Shown: positions 16,228-24,368 of the stretch, in pieces
Layout of the letters: each line of letters begins with the position of its first letter
How positions within the stretch are numbered: the first letter of the stretch is position 1
Assembly: GCA_036504975.1 (NCBI GenBank)
Contig: DASXUF010000196.1
Location: 1-56,129 of the forward strand
Length of the DNA stretch: 56,129 nucleotides
Direction of reading: 5' to 3'
DNA from: Candidatus Binatia bacterium
Lineage (GTDB): Bacteria > Desulfobacterota > Binatia > UBA9968
Notes under the pieces: generated by a model
Databases searched by the model: none
What the model saw: the letters and a program-made list of their open reading frames with translations, nothing else
Told to the model about the DNA's origin: nothing
Made by a program: the position numbers and the translations under genes

Positions 16228-16584
16228 TCACGCCCGGTCTTCACTATAGGTCACGTGCGGCCCGCCGAACGCCTCGGAGCGGTTGCCGAAAAGAACCAGC
16301 GGCGTGTCGCCCACGTTGGTGATCTGGTAGTAATCTTTCGCGGCAAAGAAGACGACCTCGTTCTTCCCGATGACTTTTTCTTCGCCCTTGATGCCTTTGA
16401 CGGATGCTTTGCCTTCGAGCACGAGAAACGTCTCCGGCGAAGCATGGTAGTGCATGTCCGTGCCGTCTCCGGGCGTGAAGTAAAGAATCCACGAGCGAAA
16501 ATTTTCCGTCCCGAAGAGATTGAGCTTGCGCTTGTTCTCCTCCTTCGCTTCGATCATTTTGCGGTTCAGGCTGATGAATTCCAT
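16228..16584 (-). CDS. Single-domain cupin protein (118 aa)
   Basis: Cupin motif 1 is well formed: DMHYHASPETFLVLEGKA supplies the HxH and Glu ligands. Motif 2 reads GKNEVVFFAAKDYYQITNVG, with Tyr in place of the usual His region. The start is supported by AAGGAGGATTGCC upstream. It is the first of three tightly spaced minus-strand genes (cupin, cupin, PqqC-like). Small cupins in such clusters are often dioxygenases or sugar/acid binding proteins; no specific activity is claimed. Confidence 0.8.
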   Translation of the reverse strand: MEFISLNRKMIEAKEENKRKLNLFGTENFRSWILYFTPGDGTDMHYHASPETFLVLEGKASVKGIKGEEKVIGKNEVVFFAAKDYYQITNVGDTPLVLFGNRSEAFGGPHVTYSEDRA

Positions 16585-16811
16585 GGCAATCCTCCTTGCG
16601 ATCGTTGTGGGCGATAAAGCGGCACGGCCTATGAGACACTAGCAAAACGGCCGCAGGGCAACAAGATGATGAAGAGCATGGACGAGCGGGCCTCGTCCGA
16701 TTCGACACGGATTAGCGAAAAGGTCGTGAGTGAGAGAGTAACTTGTGGTTGGAACGGAGAGCGCCGATGTTAAGGATCGCGTAGCTGTCGCTTCGTTAAA
16801 AAAAACTATCC

Positions 16812-16946
16812 TTACTTGATCCGTATCATCAAATCGCCGGAGTGCCATCCCATCGTCCGGCAAATCGCGAGCACTCTGTCCCGGGATTTCGCGATGATTG
16901 TAATCAGCGAATGTGACGGTCTGTGCAATACGATCCAAGAGCGCAT
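16812..16946 (-). CDS. Small protein (44 aa) behind a Shine-Dalgarno hairpin
   Basis: The 44-codon ORF begins MRSWIVLHRPSHSLITIIAK and ends GDLMIRIK then TAA. AAAGGAGG lies 7 bases before its ATG, the strongest ribosome site in this part of the window. The same purine run forms the 3' arm of an 11-position hairpin (16950-16974). The sequence alternates strands and a helix (SRDRVLAICRTMGW) and looks structured. An overlapping 99-codon frame (16639-16938) has no ribosome site and is considered a shadow. It is separated from the cupin operon by about 230 bases. Confidence 0.55.
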   Translation of the reverse strand: MRSWIVLHRPSHSLITIIAKSRDRVLAICRTMGWHSGDLMIRIK

Positions 16947-16949
16947 CTT

Positions 16950-16974
16950 ACGTCCTCCTTTTTAAGGGAGACGT
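16950..16974 (-). promoter_or_regulatory. Hairpin that hides the ribosome binding site of the 44-aa ORF
   Basis: On the minus strand ACGTCTCCCTT, loop AAA, then AAGGAGGACGT: ten of eleven positions pair (one C-A mismatch, one wobble). The 3' arm contains the AAGGAGG Shine-Dalgarno of the ORF starting at 16946. This geometry would block translation until opened by a protein, RNA, ribosome or temperature. That function is inferred; the pairing is directly visible. Confidence 0.6.
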
Positions 16975-17201
16975 AACGCAATAAGCATGCCTCCGGCGAT
17001 TCTTCTCTGCACTACCCGTAAAGACCCTGGTTGACGCATATGTTGCCTGAGGCCAAAAGCCTTGAAACCCGGTTTTTTCCATATTTTATGGCTGGATGTG
17101 ACGCGGTGCGGCGATCACATATTATGTACTAGGCTTCAGGCCCTTAACGGCCGCGCCTTATTGTCCAGGTCGTTGCAAAATTGTCCGAGGTTTGTCGAGC
17201 G

Positions 17202-18485
17202 CTATAGACCCATCTGAGCAAACGAGCGATCGAGTCTTTTGAGCGCCTGATCGATTTGATCCGCGGTGACGTTGAGCGGCGGAGTGATGCGAATGACGTT
17301 GCCCGCGAGACCTCCCTTGCCGATGAGAAGCCCGTTCGTCTTAGTCGCTTCAAAAAGTCTTTTGCCGGCTTCAGGCTGTGGCTGCTTGTTCTCGCCCACC
17401 AGCTCGAGCCCCTGCATCAATCCCATGCCGCGTACGTCGCCGATGACGGGATATTTTTTCTGCAGACCCGACAGTCCATAGCGCAAGCGCTGCCCCATGA
17501 GGCGCGCGTTCTCCACCAGATTTTCTTCCTCGATGACTTCGATCGTCGCCAGCGCCGCCGCGCTTGTGACCGGATTCCCGCCGAAGGTGGAGATGCTCAT
17601 CCCCTTCATGCTGTCGGCGACCTCCGGCGCCGCGATCGTCGCGCCGATCGGCGCGCCGTTCGCCATGCCTTTGGCGAAGGTCATGATGTCCGGCTCGACG
17701 CCCCAGTGCTCGATGCCGAACATCTTGCCGCCGGTGCGGCCCCAGGCGGTTTGAACTTCGTCGCAGATAAAGAGCCCGCCGTACTTGTGCACGATCGCAA
17801 CGATCTCCGAGAAATATTCTTTCGGCGGAGTGATGAAACCGCCGATTCCCTGAATCGGCTCGGCGATGAACGCGGCGAGGCGGCTGGACGTAACCGACCG
17901 GATCGCCTCTTCGAGGTCCTTCGCGCACTTGAGATCACAGCTCGGATAGGTGAGCCCGAACGGACAGCGGTAGCAATACGCGTTGGGAATGTGGTGGACG
18001 CCGGGAGTCGAGGTCGGCGTCAAGCGCCAGGCGGCGTGGCCCGTCAAGCTCATCGCCAGATGGGAGCGGCCGCTGTAGCCGTGGCGCAGCGCGATCACGT
18101 CCTGGCATTTCGTGTGCAGCTCCGCCAGCAGGACCGCGGTCTCGTTGGCTTCGGTGCCGCTGTTGGTGAAAAAAGATTTTTGCAGCTTTCCCGGAGTGAT
18201 TTGCGCAAGCTTCTCCGCCAGGCGCACGTGCGGCTCGTTCGGATAGAGCGTCGAGATGTGCTGGAGCTTGGCGGATTGCTTTTGCATCGCGTCGGTGACT
18301 TTTTCGTTGCAGTGGCCGACGCTGATCGTGACGATGCCGCCGAAGAAATCGAGATATTCCTTTCCTTCGGTGTCGTAGACGTACGTGCCCTTCGCGTGAT
18401 CGACGACGAGCGGCTCCTCGTAGTAGTTCGCCACGCAGGAAAAAAGATATTTCCCGTGCTTGTCGATGATGTCTTGTTTGTTCAT
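17202..18485 (-). CDS. Class III PLP-dependent aminotransferase
   Basis: 427 residues. FFTNSGTEANETAVLLAELH is the cofactor phosphate region, FICDEVQTAWGRTG the pyridine-ring Asp block, and MTFAKGMANGAPIG holds the Schiff-base Lys. The overall look (LDFFGGIVTISVGHCNEKV near the N-terminus) is closest to alanine-glyoxylate aminotransferase 2 or 4-aminobutyrate/beta-alanine aminotransferases. It would move an amino group to glyoxylate, pyruvate or 2-oxoglutarate. It starts 46 bases after a D-aminoacylase-like gene on the same strand, so it may process the freed amino acid. Confidence 0.88.
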   Translation of the reverse strand: MNKQDIIDKHGKYLFSCVANYYEEPLVVDHAKGTYVYDTEGKEYLDFFGGIVTISVGHCNEKVTDAMQKQSAKLQHISTLYPNEPHVRLAEKLAQITPGKLQKSFFTNSGTEANETAVLLAELHTKCQDVIALRHGYSGRSHLAMSLTGHAAWRLTPTSTPGVHHIPNAYCYRCPFGLTYPSCDLKCAKDLEEAIRSVTSSRLAAFIAEPIQGIGGFITPPKEYFSEIVAIVHKYGGLFICDEVQTAWGRTGGKMFGIEHWGVEPDIMTFAKGMANGAPIGATIAAPEVADSMKGMSISTFGGNPVTSAAALATIEVIEEENLVENARLMGQRLRYGLSGLQKKYPVIGDVRGMGLMQGLELVGENKQPQPEAGKRLFEATKTNGLLIGKGGLAGNVIRITPPLNVTADQIDQALKRLDRSFAQMGL

Positions 18486-18531
18486 GCCGAGGCTCTCAAA
18501 AGACGGTATGCAATCCCACTAACGCTGTCAA

Positions 18532-20130
18532 TTAAGTCGGTCGCCTTGTTTTTCCCGGCCCGTAGATCACTTTTCCAGGCCGTGCTCCGGTGTGGTTTCC
18601 TTCATCGATCACGATCGCGCCGTTGACCAGGACGTAGTCGATGCCCTTCGGATACTGTTTGGGGTTATCATAGGTCGCGGTGTCCGCCACGGCGTCGGGA
18701 TCGACCACGACGAGGTCGGCCCAATAGCCTTCCCGGATCAGGCCGCGGTCCTTCAGCCCAAGCACCTGCGCCGGCAAGGAGGTCATTTTTCGGATAGCGT
18801 CTTCCAGCGCCAGCGTCTTTTCTTCGCGGGTATATTTTCCCAGCACCCGCGGGTTGGTGCCGAAACTCCGCGGGTGCGGTTTGCCCGGATAGTCGAGATT
18901 GAGCGCGCTGCCATCGGAGCCGATCGACACCCAGGGGACGCGCATGACCGTTTTCACGTCCTCTTCGGACATCGTGTGGTGCACGCCATAGATGAAATTT
19001 CCTTCCTTGTAGATGAGATCGAAACAGGCGCTCAGAGGATCCTCGCCGCGGATCGCGGCGATTTCCGCGACGCTCTTGCCCTCGAAACGTTTGAGCGCGG
19101 GAGTATCGAAGCGGGCGGCGACGATGCCTTCCCACCCGCCATGCTCGTTGACGTATTGATCGAACTCCGGGTCGCCGCGCACGCGCGCGCGAAAACCGGG
19201 ATGGTTGAATTGCGGGATCACCTCGGCCACCGAAGCGTTCTGCACCCAGCGCGGAAAAAGCCTGCGCCAGGGATGCTGCATCGCGGTGTAGGGATACTGA
19301 TTGGCGGTGACGTCGAGCCCTTCGCGACGCGCCTCCTCGATCTGCGCGATCACTTCGCGCACTCTGCCCCAGTTGCTCTTGGCGCGGATCTTAAGGTGAT
19401 AAATGTGGAGGGGGATTTCCGCTTCGCGCGCGACGCGAAGCGCCTTCTCCAGCTCTTCCATGATATCGAAGCCTTCGCTGCCGAGGTGAACGCCGTAATA
19501 CCCGCCGTAGCGTTTCACCACCTTCGCCATCGCCGTGACTTCGTCCGGATTTTCCGGTCCCCTGGCGTGCCACGCCGCTGTCAGTCCCAGCGCGCCCTCC
19601 TCCATCGCCTGCGCCACCATCCGGTTCATCCGCTCCTGTTCTCTCACCGTTGCGGCGCGCTCGTTGAACCCGACGACGATTCTCTTGATTTGCTGCGGCG
19701 AAACCCCCGAGGCAACGTTGATCGCGACGCCGCTCTTCATCAATTTTCGGAAATATCCGGTGAAGCTCTCCCAATCCGTTTCGATTTTGTTGCGGCGCCG
19801 GTGCTCCGCGCGATACTCCTCCAGCACCGCGCCCTGAAGCGGAGCGACGGTCTGGCTTTCACCGATGACATCGAGCGTGACCCCCTGGCGCACCTTGCTC
19901 TCGGCATTACCATCGGCGACCAGCGGCTGATCGCTATGCGTGTGCATATCGATGAAGCCGGGCGTGACCACGCGATGAGAGGCGGAAATGGCGCGGCGGC
20001 CGGAATTCGGCCCGACTCTTCCAACGGCGGCAATTTTACCATTCTTTACCGCGACGTCGCCAAGAAACCAGGGATTCCCCGTCCCGTCGATTAACCGGCC
20101 ACCGTGAATGACCAGATCGTAAAGAGCCAT
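18532..20130 (-). CDS. N-acyl-D-amino-acid deacylase family amidohydrolase
   Basis: 532 residues from the ATG at 20130. A longer frame to 20178 starts with TTG and lacks a ribosome site. The N-terminal strand DLVIHGGRLIDGTGNP, the metal motif GFIDMHTHSDQP, YYGVHLGSEGF, PLHIYHLK and GSDGSALNLD match D-aminoacylase/dihydroorotase-like subtypes of the amidohydrolase superfamily. Such enzymes release D-amino acids from N-acyl derivatives; some members have other amide or lactone substrates. The PAQVLGLKDRGLIREGYWAD tail is the usual C-terminal beta domain. It precedes an aminotransferase gene, a sensible catabolic pairing. Confidence 0.88.
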   Translation of the reverse strand: MALYDLVIHGGRLIDGTGNPWFLGDVAVKNGKIAAVGRVGPNSGRRAISASHRVVTPGFIDMHTHSDQPLVADGNAESKVRQGVTLDVIGESQTVAPLQGAVLEEYRAEHRRRNKIETDWESFTGYFRKLMKSGVAINVASGVSPQQIKRIVVGFNERAATVREQERMNRMVAQAMEEGALGLTAAWHARGPENPDEVTAMAKVVKRYGGYYGVHLGSEGFDIMEELEKALRVAREAEIPLHIYHLKIRAKSNWGRVREVIAQIEEARREGLDVTANQYPYTAMQHPWRRLFPRWVQNASVAEVIPQFNHPGFRARVRGDPEFDQYVNEHGGWEGIVAARFDTPALKRFEGKSVAEIAAIRGEDPLSACFDLIYKEGNFIYGVHHTMSEEDVKTVMRVPWVSIGSDGSALNLDYPGKPHPRSFGTNPRVLGKYTREEKTLALEDAIRKMTSLPAQVLGLKDRGLIREGYWADLVVVDPDAVADTATYDNPKQYPKGIDYVLVNGAIVIDEGNHTGARPGKVIYGPGKTRRPT

Positions 20131-20257
20131 AGCGATGTCCGCTGTCGGAGCCCTATCATCGTTGGCGGCGGCGGACAAGATTCATGGGACAGCACCGATA
20201 TGACTCAGTCAAGCGGCGTTTCATACTCCGGGTTTAAATTGGTACAATGCATTCCTT

Positions 20258-20722
20258 ATGGCCTCGCCCAAAGAGGAGAAGGACATTTGCGTCAATCGCC
20301 GGGCCCGGCACGACTACTTCATAGAGGAGACCTACGAGGCCGGCCTTGTTTTGCAGGGCAGCGAGGTCAAGTCGCTGCGCGACGGCAAGGCCAACCTGTC
20401 GGACAGCTATGCCCGGATAATGCGCGGCGAGTGCGTTCTCTTGAACGCGCACATCAGCCCCTACGACGCCGCCAGCCACTTCAATCACGAGCCGACGCGC
20501 ACGCGCAAGCTCTTGCTGCACAAGCGGGAGATCCTCAGGCTCTCGGGCAGGGTGCGCGAGAAAGGGTTGACCCTGGTGCCGCTCCGGCTATACTTTAAGA
20601 ACGGCAGAGCGAAAGTCGAGCTGGGTCTGGCGAAGGGGAAGAAGCTTTACGACAAGCGCGAAACTCTGCGCAAGAAAGCCGCCCAGCGCGAAGTCGAAAG
20701 ATCTTTGAAATCACGAAACTAA
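20258..20722 (+). CDS. smpB: SsrA-binding protein SmpB
   Basis: 154 residues, the standard SmpB length. ICVNRRARHDYFIEETYEAG, VLQGSEVKSLRDGKANLSDSY and the C-terminal KKLYDKRETLRKKAAQREVE are family blocks. The protein binds tmRNA and brings it to stalled ribosomes. A plausible -10 box TACAAT at 20243-20248 lies just before the ATG with TTTCAT 18 bases upstream, suggesting a very short leader. The partner RNA gene starts 145 bases downstream, the classical smpB-ssrA pairing. Confidence 0.97.
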   Translation: MASPKEEKDICVNRRARHDYFIEETYEAGLVLQGSEVKSLRDGKANLSDSYARIMRGECVLLNAHISPYDAASHFNHEPTRTRKLLLHKREILRLSGRVREKGLTLVPLRLYFKNGRAKVELGLAKGKKLYDKRETLRKKAAQREVERSLKSRN

Positions 20723-20867
20723 TTGAGCCGAGCAGCGAGCATAACGAGGCCCGAGTTCCGAGCCGATCCTTCGGCTTGGCTCAGGACAGGCCGAGACGTA
20801 CTCTTTTTCTACGTCGAGGAAGGCGAGGAGCGAGAACGAAGTTAGGCGACGCTTATCGGCGCCAAAT

Positions 20868-21218
20868 GGGGGCGAAATGGGTTCGACGGGGGTGCCAAGT
20901 CAAGGAGGCATGCCGGGGTTCTGTTGTCCCGTTAAACAAACAGACTGCACTTAACTGCAGATAATTTCGAGTACGCCCTAGCTGCCTAATCGCAGTTAGC
21001 GTCTTACCGGCCTTCTCCCACGGGGTCGGATAAGGCGTCATTTAGTGGGATGGGCTGATTCTCCTGCCGGAGGGGATGAGGCCGAGATTCAAACCGGCTG
21101 GTTCCTGAAAAGCCTGTCGCTGGGCGCTTTAGGGACGAGATTAAATCAGCGGCTAAGCATGTAGTTCTCTTTGGTGTAACGCTTTCGGACGGGGGTTCGA
21201 TTCCCCCCGCCTCCACCA
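20868..21218 (+). ncRNA. ssrA: Transfer-messenger RNA (tmRNA), one-piece
   Basis: The 5' end GGGGGCGAAATGGGTTCGAC and the 3' end GGGTTCGATTCCCCCCGCC followed by TCCACCA form the tRNA-like domain. The acceptor stem GGGGGCG pairs with CGCCTCC (21208-21214, one G-U), and CCA is encoded at 21216-21218. The tag frame is 20957-20989: resume codon GCA, peptide ADNFEYALAA, then TAA. The end ALAA is the usual protease degron. Length 351 nt is normal. Pseudoknot sequences rich in G and C follow the tag. A short minus-strand frame across it is spurious. Confidence 0.97.
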
Positions 21219-21274
21219 TTCGACTCGCTTTGCTCGCTCATGGCAGGCCATTCGACTCGCAAGAAAGATAGCGC

Positions 21275-21904
21275 TCACTTCGGGCCGACGAGCAAAACTT
21301 TCTCTTCCGGACTGATCATTCCGCCCGAGACGATGAGCTTGAACGCCTCCTCGGGCGTCATCTCGAGCGTCACGATGTCCCGCTCCGGAACGAGCAGATA
21401 AAATCCCGCCGTTGGATTGGGCGTGGTGGGGACGAAGATGTTGACGAGCCGATCTTCCGAATGTTTTGCAAGCTCTCCAGCCGCGTAGCCCGTGGCGAAA
21501 CCGACGGTGAAAATCCCTTTGCGCGGATACTCGAACAGGACCACCCTTCTCCCATCCTGTTCCGGACTGAAAATAGTTTCGACCAGCTTCTGCACGGAAG
21601 TGTAGACGCCGCGGAAGACCGGAATGCGAATGAGGAGGCCGTCCCACACGCGGAGCACTCTGCGCGTGAACACGCCGGTGGCCAAAAAGCCGAGGAATAG
21701 GATCAGCAACAACGTGATCAGCGCGCCTAGGCCCGGAACGGCGAATGGTAGATAGGTGGAAGGATGGAGCGACGCGGGGAGAATATCGAGCAGGCTGTCC
21801 ATCAGGCCGATGATCCAGCCGAGCAGCCAGACGGTGATGACCAGCGGGAGAAGCACCAAAAGCCCGGCAAAAAAGTAGCGCCTGAGCCTTTCCTTGAGAG
21901 TCAT
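21275..21904 (-). CDS. DUF502-family membrane protein
   Basis: 209 residues from the ATG at 21904, which has AGAGGA 10 bases upstream; the longer frame into panD is not used. Two hydrophobic helices (YFFAGLLVLLPLVITVWLLG and ALITLLLILFLGFLATGVF) flank a short loop. RIPVFRGVYTSVQKLVETI and VNIFVPTTPNPTAGF are the conserved DUF502 blocks. The function is unknown; members occur next to lipid or cofactor genes. It is the last gene of the pan run, 29 bases after panD. Confidence 0.9.
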   Translation of the reverse strand: MTLKERLRRYFFAGLLVLLPLVITVWLLGWIIGLMDSLLDILPASLHPSTYLPFAVPGLGALITLLLILFLGFLATGVFTRRVLRVWDGLLIRIPVFRGVYTSVQKLVETIFSPEQDGRRVVLFEYPRKGIFTVGFATGYAAGELAKHSEDRLVNIFVPTTPNPTAGFYLLVPERDIVTLEMTPEEAFKLIVSGGMISPEEKVLLVGPK

Positions 21905-21933
21905 CCGAGCCGTCCTCTTGATCTCGACTTCGG

Positions 21934-22317
21934 CTAGCCGGCCGAAACCGATCTCAATTCGCCCCGCTTCTCGCGGATGCGGTTGCGCCCGTCGACGAAG
22001 ACGACGTGGGGCCGGTGCTTCACCGCCTCTTTCTCGTCCATCCACGCGAAGCCGGCGACGATGACGACCTCGCCCTTTTTAATCCGGTGCGCCGCCGCAC
22101 CGTTGATGCAGATGTCGCCGGAGCCGGCGGCGCCGGGTATCGCGTAGGTCGTAAGACGCGCGCCGCTGGTAAGGCTCCAGACCTGCACTTGCTCGTGCGT
22201 TAGAATGTGCGCCGTCTCCATCAAGGCCGCATCGATGGTGATGCTGCCCTCGTATTGGAGGTCGGCGTCGGTGACGGTTGCACCGTGGATCTTCCCTTTG
22301 AGCATACAAGTTTGCAC
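21934..22317 (-). CDS. panD: Aspartate 1-decarboxylase, pyruvoyl-dependent
   Basis: 127 residues. The self-cleavage site YEGSITID gives the Gly24-Ser25 bond that forms the pyruvoyl group. [17 protein letters not shown] and [19 protein letters not shown] are family blocks. It makes beta-alanine from aspartate for pantothenate. It follows panC by 14 bases, and the three pan genes are in biosynthetic order on the minus strand. No panM-type maturation factor is seen. Confidence 0.97.
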   Translation of the reverse strand: MQTCMLKGKIHGATVTDADLQYEGSITIDAALMETAHILTHEQVQVWSLTSGARLTTYAIPGAAGSGDICINGAAAHRIKKGEVVIVAGFAWMDEKEAVKHRPHVVFVDGRNRIREKRGELRSVSAG

Positions 22318-22331
22318 GATGCACTCCTCCT

Positions 22332-23180
22332 CTATGTCTTAAGCAGTGTGTTGTCAATTAATCTGGTTCCGCCGACCCGGACGGCCAACGCCAGAACGGC
22401 CCCGCTGCCTTGGATTTTCGCCACTTCCTCCAGAGTTTCAGGATCGCACACTCTGGCATACTCGATCCGCGCCAGCGGCTCTTTCTCGATCTCGGCGCGC
22501 ACGGCGGCGATAACACGCCTGCTTTCTCTTTCGCCTTCCTCGACCATCGACTCCGCGCGCCGGAGCGAGCGGGAGAGACTCAGCGCCGCCGCTCTCTCAG
22601 CCGGGCTCAGATAACGGTTGCGCGAGCTGAGCGCGAGGCCGTCTTCATCGCGCACGATCGGGCAGCCCACGATTTCCACGTCGTAGTTTAAATCTTCGAC
22701 CATTCGGCGGATAAGCTGGGTCTGCTGGTAATCTTTGGCGCCGAAGATCGCCGCATGCGGCCGCGCGATGTTGAAGAGCTTGGCGATAACCGTCGCGACG
22801 CCGCGAAAATGTCCCGGGCGAAACTCCCCGCAAAGCAGCGGGGCAAGCTTCTCGACCTCGACAAAAGTTTGGTAGCCTTCCGGGTATATCTCCTCCACCG
22901 TCGGGTGAAACAAAACGTCCGCCTTCTCTTTCTCAAGCATTTCCCGGTCGCGCTCGAAGTCGCGCGGATAGGCGGCAAAATCTTCGCCCGGGCCGAATTG
23001 AGCCGCATTGACGAAGAGCGACACGATCAATCGCTCGCCGCTTTTTTTTCCCTCGCGAACGAGGCTCAGATGGCCTTCATGGAGCGCACCCATCGTCGGC
23101 ACCAGGACGATGCGCCGCCCGGCGCGCCGCTCTGCCTCGCTCCACTCTCTCATCTCTTGGATGCTTTCGATGACGCGCAT
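22332..23180 (-). CDS. panC: Pantothenate synthetase
   Basis: 282 residues. The nucleotide-binding motif [19 protein letters not shown] contains the HxGH signature, followed by [39 protein letters not shown] and [12 protein letters not shown]. It joins pantoate and beta-alanine with ATP. It lies 46 bases after panB and 14 before panD. The panB-panC spacer carries CTACCGCCTACAACCTATCG-type word repeats. Complete and without oddities. Confidence 0.97.
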   Translation of the reverse strand: MRVIESIQEMREWSEAERRAGRRIVLVPTMGALHEGHLSLVREGKKSGERLIVSLFVNAAQFGPGEDFAAYPRDFERDREMLEKEKADVLFHPTVEEIYPEGYQTFVEVEKLAPLLCGEFRPGHFRGVATVIAKLFNIARPHAAIFGAKDYQQTQLIRRMVEDLNYDVEIVGCPIVRDEDGLALSSRNRYLSPAERAAALSLSRSLRRAESMVEEGERESRRVIAAVRAEIEKEPLARIEYARVCDPETLEEVAKIQGSGAVLALAVRVGGTRLIDNTLLKT

Positions 23181-23181
23181 G

Positions 23182-23223
23182 ATTCCTTTTCTGACTACCG
23201 CCTACAACCTATCGCCTACCGCC
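23182..23223. repeat. Word repeat in the panB-panC spacer
   Basis: ACTACCGCCTACAACCTATC followed by GCCTACCGCC repeats the same GCCTAC/GCCTAT words on the plus strand. Its reverse complement reads as GGCGGTAGGCGATAGG. The words match those at 3.49 kb and those inside the kinase gene at 46.4 kb. It probably belongs to a dispersed repeat family and has no ORF. Confidence 0.45.
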
Positions 23224-23226
23224 TTT

Positions 23227-24030
23227 TTAATGGAACGAATGCTCGTCGTCCGGGAAACTCCCGTCTCTCACCTCGGCGATGAAACGCTTCACGGCGTCTC
23301 CCATGATGCCCTTAAGATCGGCGTACTGCTTGACGAACTTGGGCGTGTACATGTCGAAGAGGCCGAGCATGTCGTGAACCACGAGGACCTGGCCGTCGCA
23401 GTGCATGCCCGCGCCGATGCCGATTGTCGGAATCGAGAGCCGCTGGGTGATCTCCTTCGCCAGCTCCAGAGGAATGCCTTCCAGGACGACTGAGAAAGCC
23501 CCGCCCTCTTCCACGGCGAGCGCGTCGCGAACGATCCGCTCTCTCGCTTCTTTCTTTTTGCCCTGGACTTTGTAGCCGCCGAAGCTGTGAATCGACTGCG
23601 GCGTCAAGCCGACGTGGCCCATGACCGGTATTCCCATCTCGACGATCGCTGCGATCGTTTTAAGCATCGGCTCGCCGCCTTCGATCTTTACCGCCTCGGC
23701 GCCGCCCTCGCTTAAAAATCTTCCCGCGTTGCGCTTCGCCTCCTCGATGCTGACCTGATACGAGAGAAACGGCATGTCGCCGACGAGCAGAGCGCTCTTG
23801 CGCCCGCGCGCCACGGCCCGCGTATGATAAATCATCTCTTCCAAAGTGACGGGCAGTGTGCTGTCGCGCCCCTGGATCACCGAGCCGACGGAGTCGCCGA
23901 CGAGCAGGATATCGATCCCGGCCTCGTCCAAAACCCGCGCGAACGAGTAATCGTAGGCGGTCAGCACGGCGATCTTTCGCCCCGCTTGTTTCATCTTGAC
24001 GATTTCAGGCACGGTGACTTTGTCAGCCAT
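23227..24030 (-). CDS. panB: 3-methyl-2-oxobutanoate hydroxymethyltransferase
   Basis: 267 residues from ATG 24030, chosen because GGGAGGG lies about 9 bases upstream; a GTG six codons earlier overlaps that site. KIAVLTAYDYSFARVLDEAG, DILLVGDSVGSVIQG, MGHVGLTPQSIHSFGGYKVQ and PTIGIGAGMHCDGQVLVVHD carry the metal and ketopantoate ligands. The first enzyme of the branch to pantoate. First gene of the panB-panC-panD-DUF502 run. Confidence 0.97.
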   Translation of the reverse strand: MADKVTVPEIVKMKQAGRKIAVLTAYDYSFARVLDEAGIDILLVGDSVGSVIQGRDSTLPVTLEEMIYHTRAVARGRKSALLVGDMPFLSYQVSIEEAKRNAGRFLSEGGAEAVKIEGGEPMLKTIAAIVEMGIPVMGHVGLTPQSIHSFGGYKVQGKKKEARERIVRDALAVEEGGAFSVVLEGIPLELAKEITQRLSIPTIGIGAGMHCDGQVLVVHDMLGLFDMYTPKFVKQYADLKGIMGDAVKRFIAEVRDGSFPDDEHSFH

Positions 24031-24075
24031 GTTAACAATCCCTCCCACACCCGACCTGCTAAGTCCTTCGAAATT

Positions 24076-24242
24076 CCTGACCGTCGAGAAGGCGGCGATG
24101 GCAAGGCGGAGCTAGGGATCGCACCGGAGCGTACTTCCCTCACCCTTCCCTCTCCCTCGCCGGGAGAGGGCTAGGGAGAGGGGAGAAGATGGATGCGAAC
24201 CCGAAGCGACAACGCAGCAAGCGCCCCTTATCGACGGTCAGG
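24076..24242. repeat. Element with 12-bp perfect terminal inverted repeats
   Basis: CCTGACCGTCGA (24076-24087) and TCGACGGTCAGG (24231-24242) are exact inverses bounding 167 bases with no ORF. Inside lies a REP-like hairpin, CCCTCTCCC (24148-24156) with GGGAGAGGG (24162-24170). The inner flanks of both termini are loosely complementary too (GGCGGCGATGG-like against GCGACAACGC-like). It fills the space upstream of panB and looks like a MITE or palindromic repeat. Confidence 0.6.
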
Positions 24243-24245
24243 CCT

Positions 24246-24281
24246 AAAATAAAAAAGCCTCCCGGACTAGATCCGGAAGGC
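24246..24281 (-). terminator. Rho-independent terminator after the deoxynucleoside kinase gene
   Basis: On the minus strand GCCTTCCGGATCTAGTCCGGGAGGC forms a stem of about 10 pairs with a short loop, followed by TTTTTTATTTT. It lies about 90 bases beyond the stop of the kinase gene and 215 bases before panB, so it separates the kinase transcript from the pan operon. Confidence 0.85.
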
Positions 24282-24309
24282 CATTAAGATGCTCGCAGCC
24301 CGCAGTAAG

Positions 24310-24345
24310 TCGTTGCTTACTGCCTTCTGCCTACTGCCACCTTCT
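24310..24345. repeat. TTACTGCCT-type word repeat
   Basis: GTTGCTTACTGCCTTCTGCC and TACTGCCACC are a short run of near-repeated words in the kinase-terminator spacer. CTGCTTACTGCC at 46744-46755 shares the same words. No ORF. Confidence 0.4.
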
Positions 24346-24368
24346 TATGGCGTCCGTCTCAGTCCAGA

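Noticed and set aside
16639-16938. 99-codon minus-strand ORF
   Set aside because: Overlaps the 44-codon ORF, which has a perfect ribosome site; the longer frame has none and reads as random.
16975-17201. Riboswitch or further gene upstream of the 44-codon ORF
   Set aside because: GAGGCCAAAAGCCT-like text suggested a structured leader, but no known riboswitch core could be drawn; I see no ORF or clear promoter in these roughly 230 bases.
17256-20094. Two long plus-strand ORFs opposite the aminotransferase and D-aminoacylase genes
   Set aside because: Shadows of well-recognised minus-strand enzymes; composition is dominated by Arg, Asp, His and Ala as expected for antisense of such genes.
21181-21218. 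tRNA-like 3' half (GGTTCGATTCC and CCA)
   Set aside because: Not a separate tRNA gene; it is the 3' part of the tmRNA, whose acceptor stem pairs with the 5' end at 20868.
21004-21219. 71-codon minus-strand ORF across the tmRNA
   Set aside because: Lies in the structured RNA gene; its apparent coding character comes from the tRNA-like domain.
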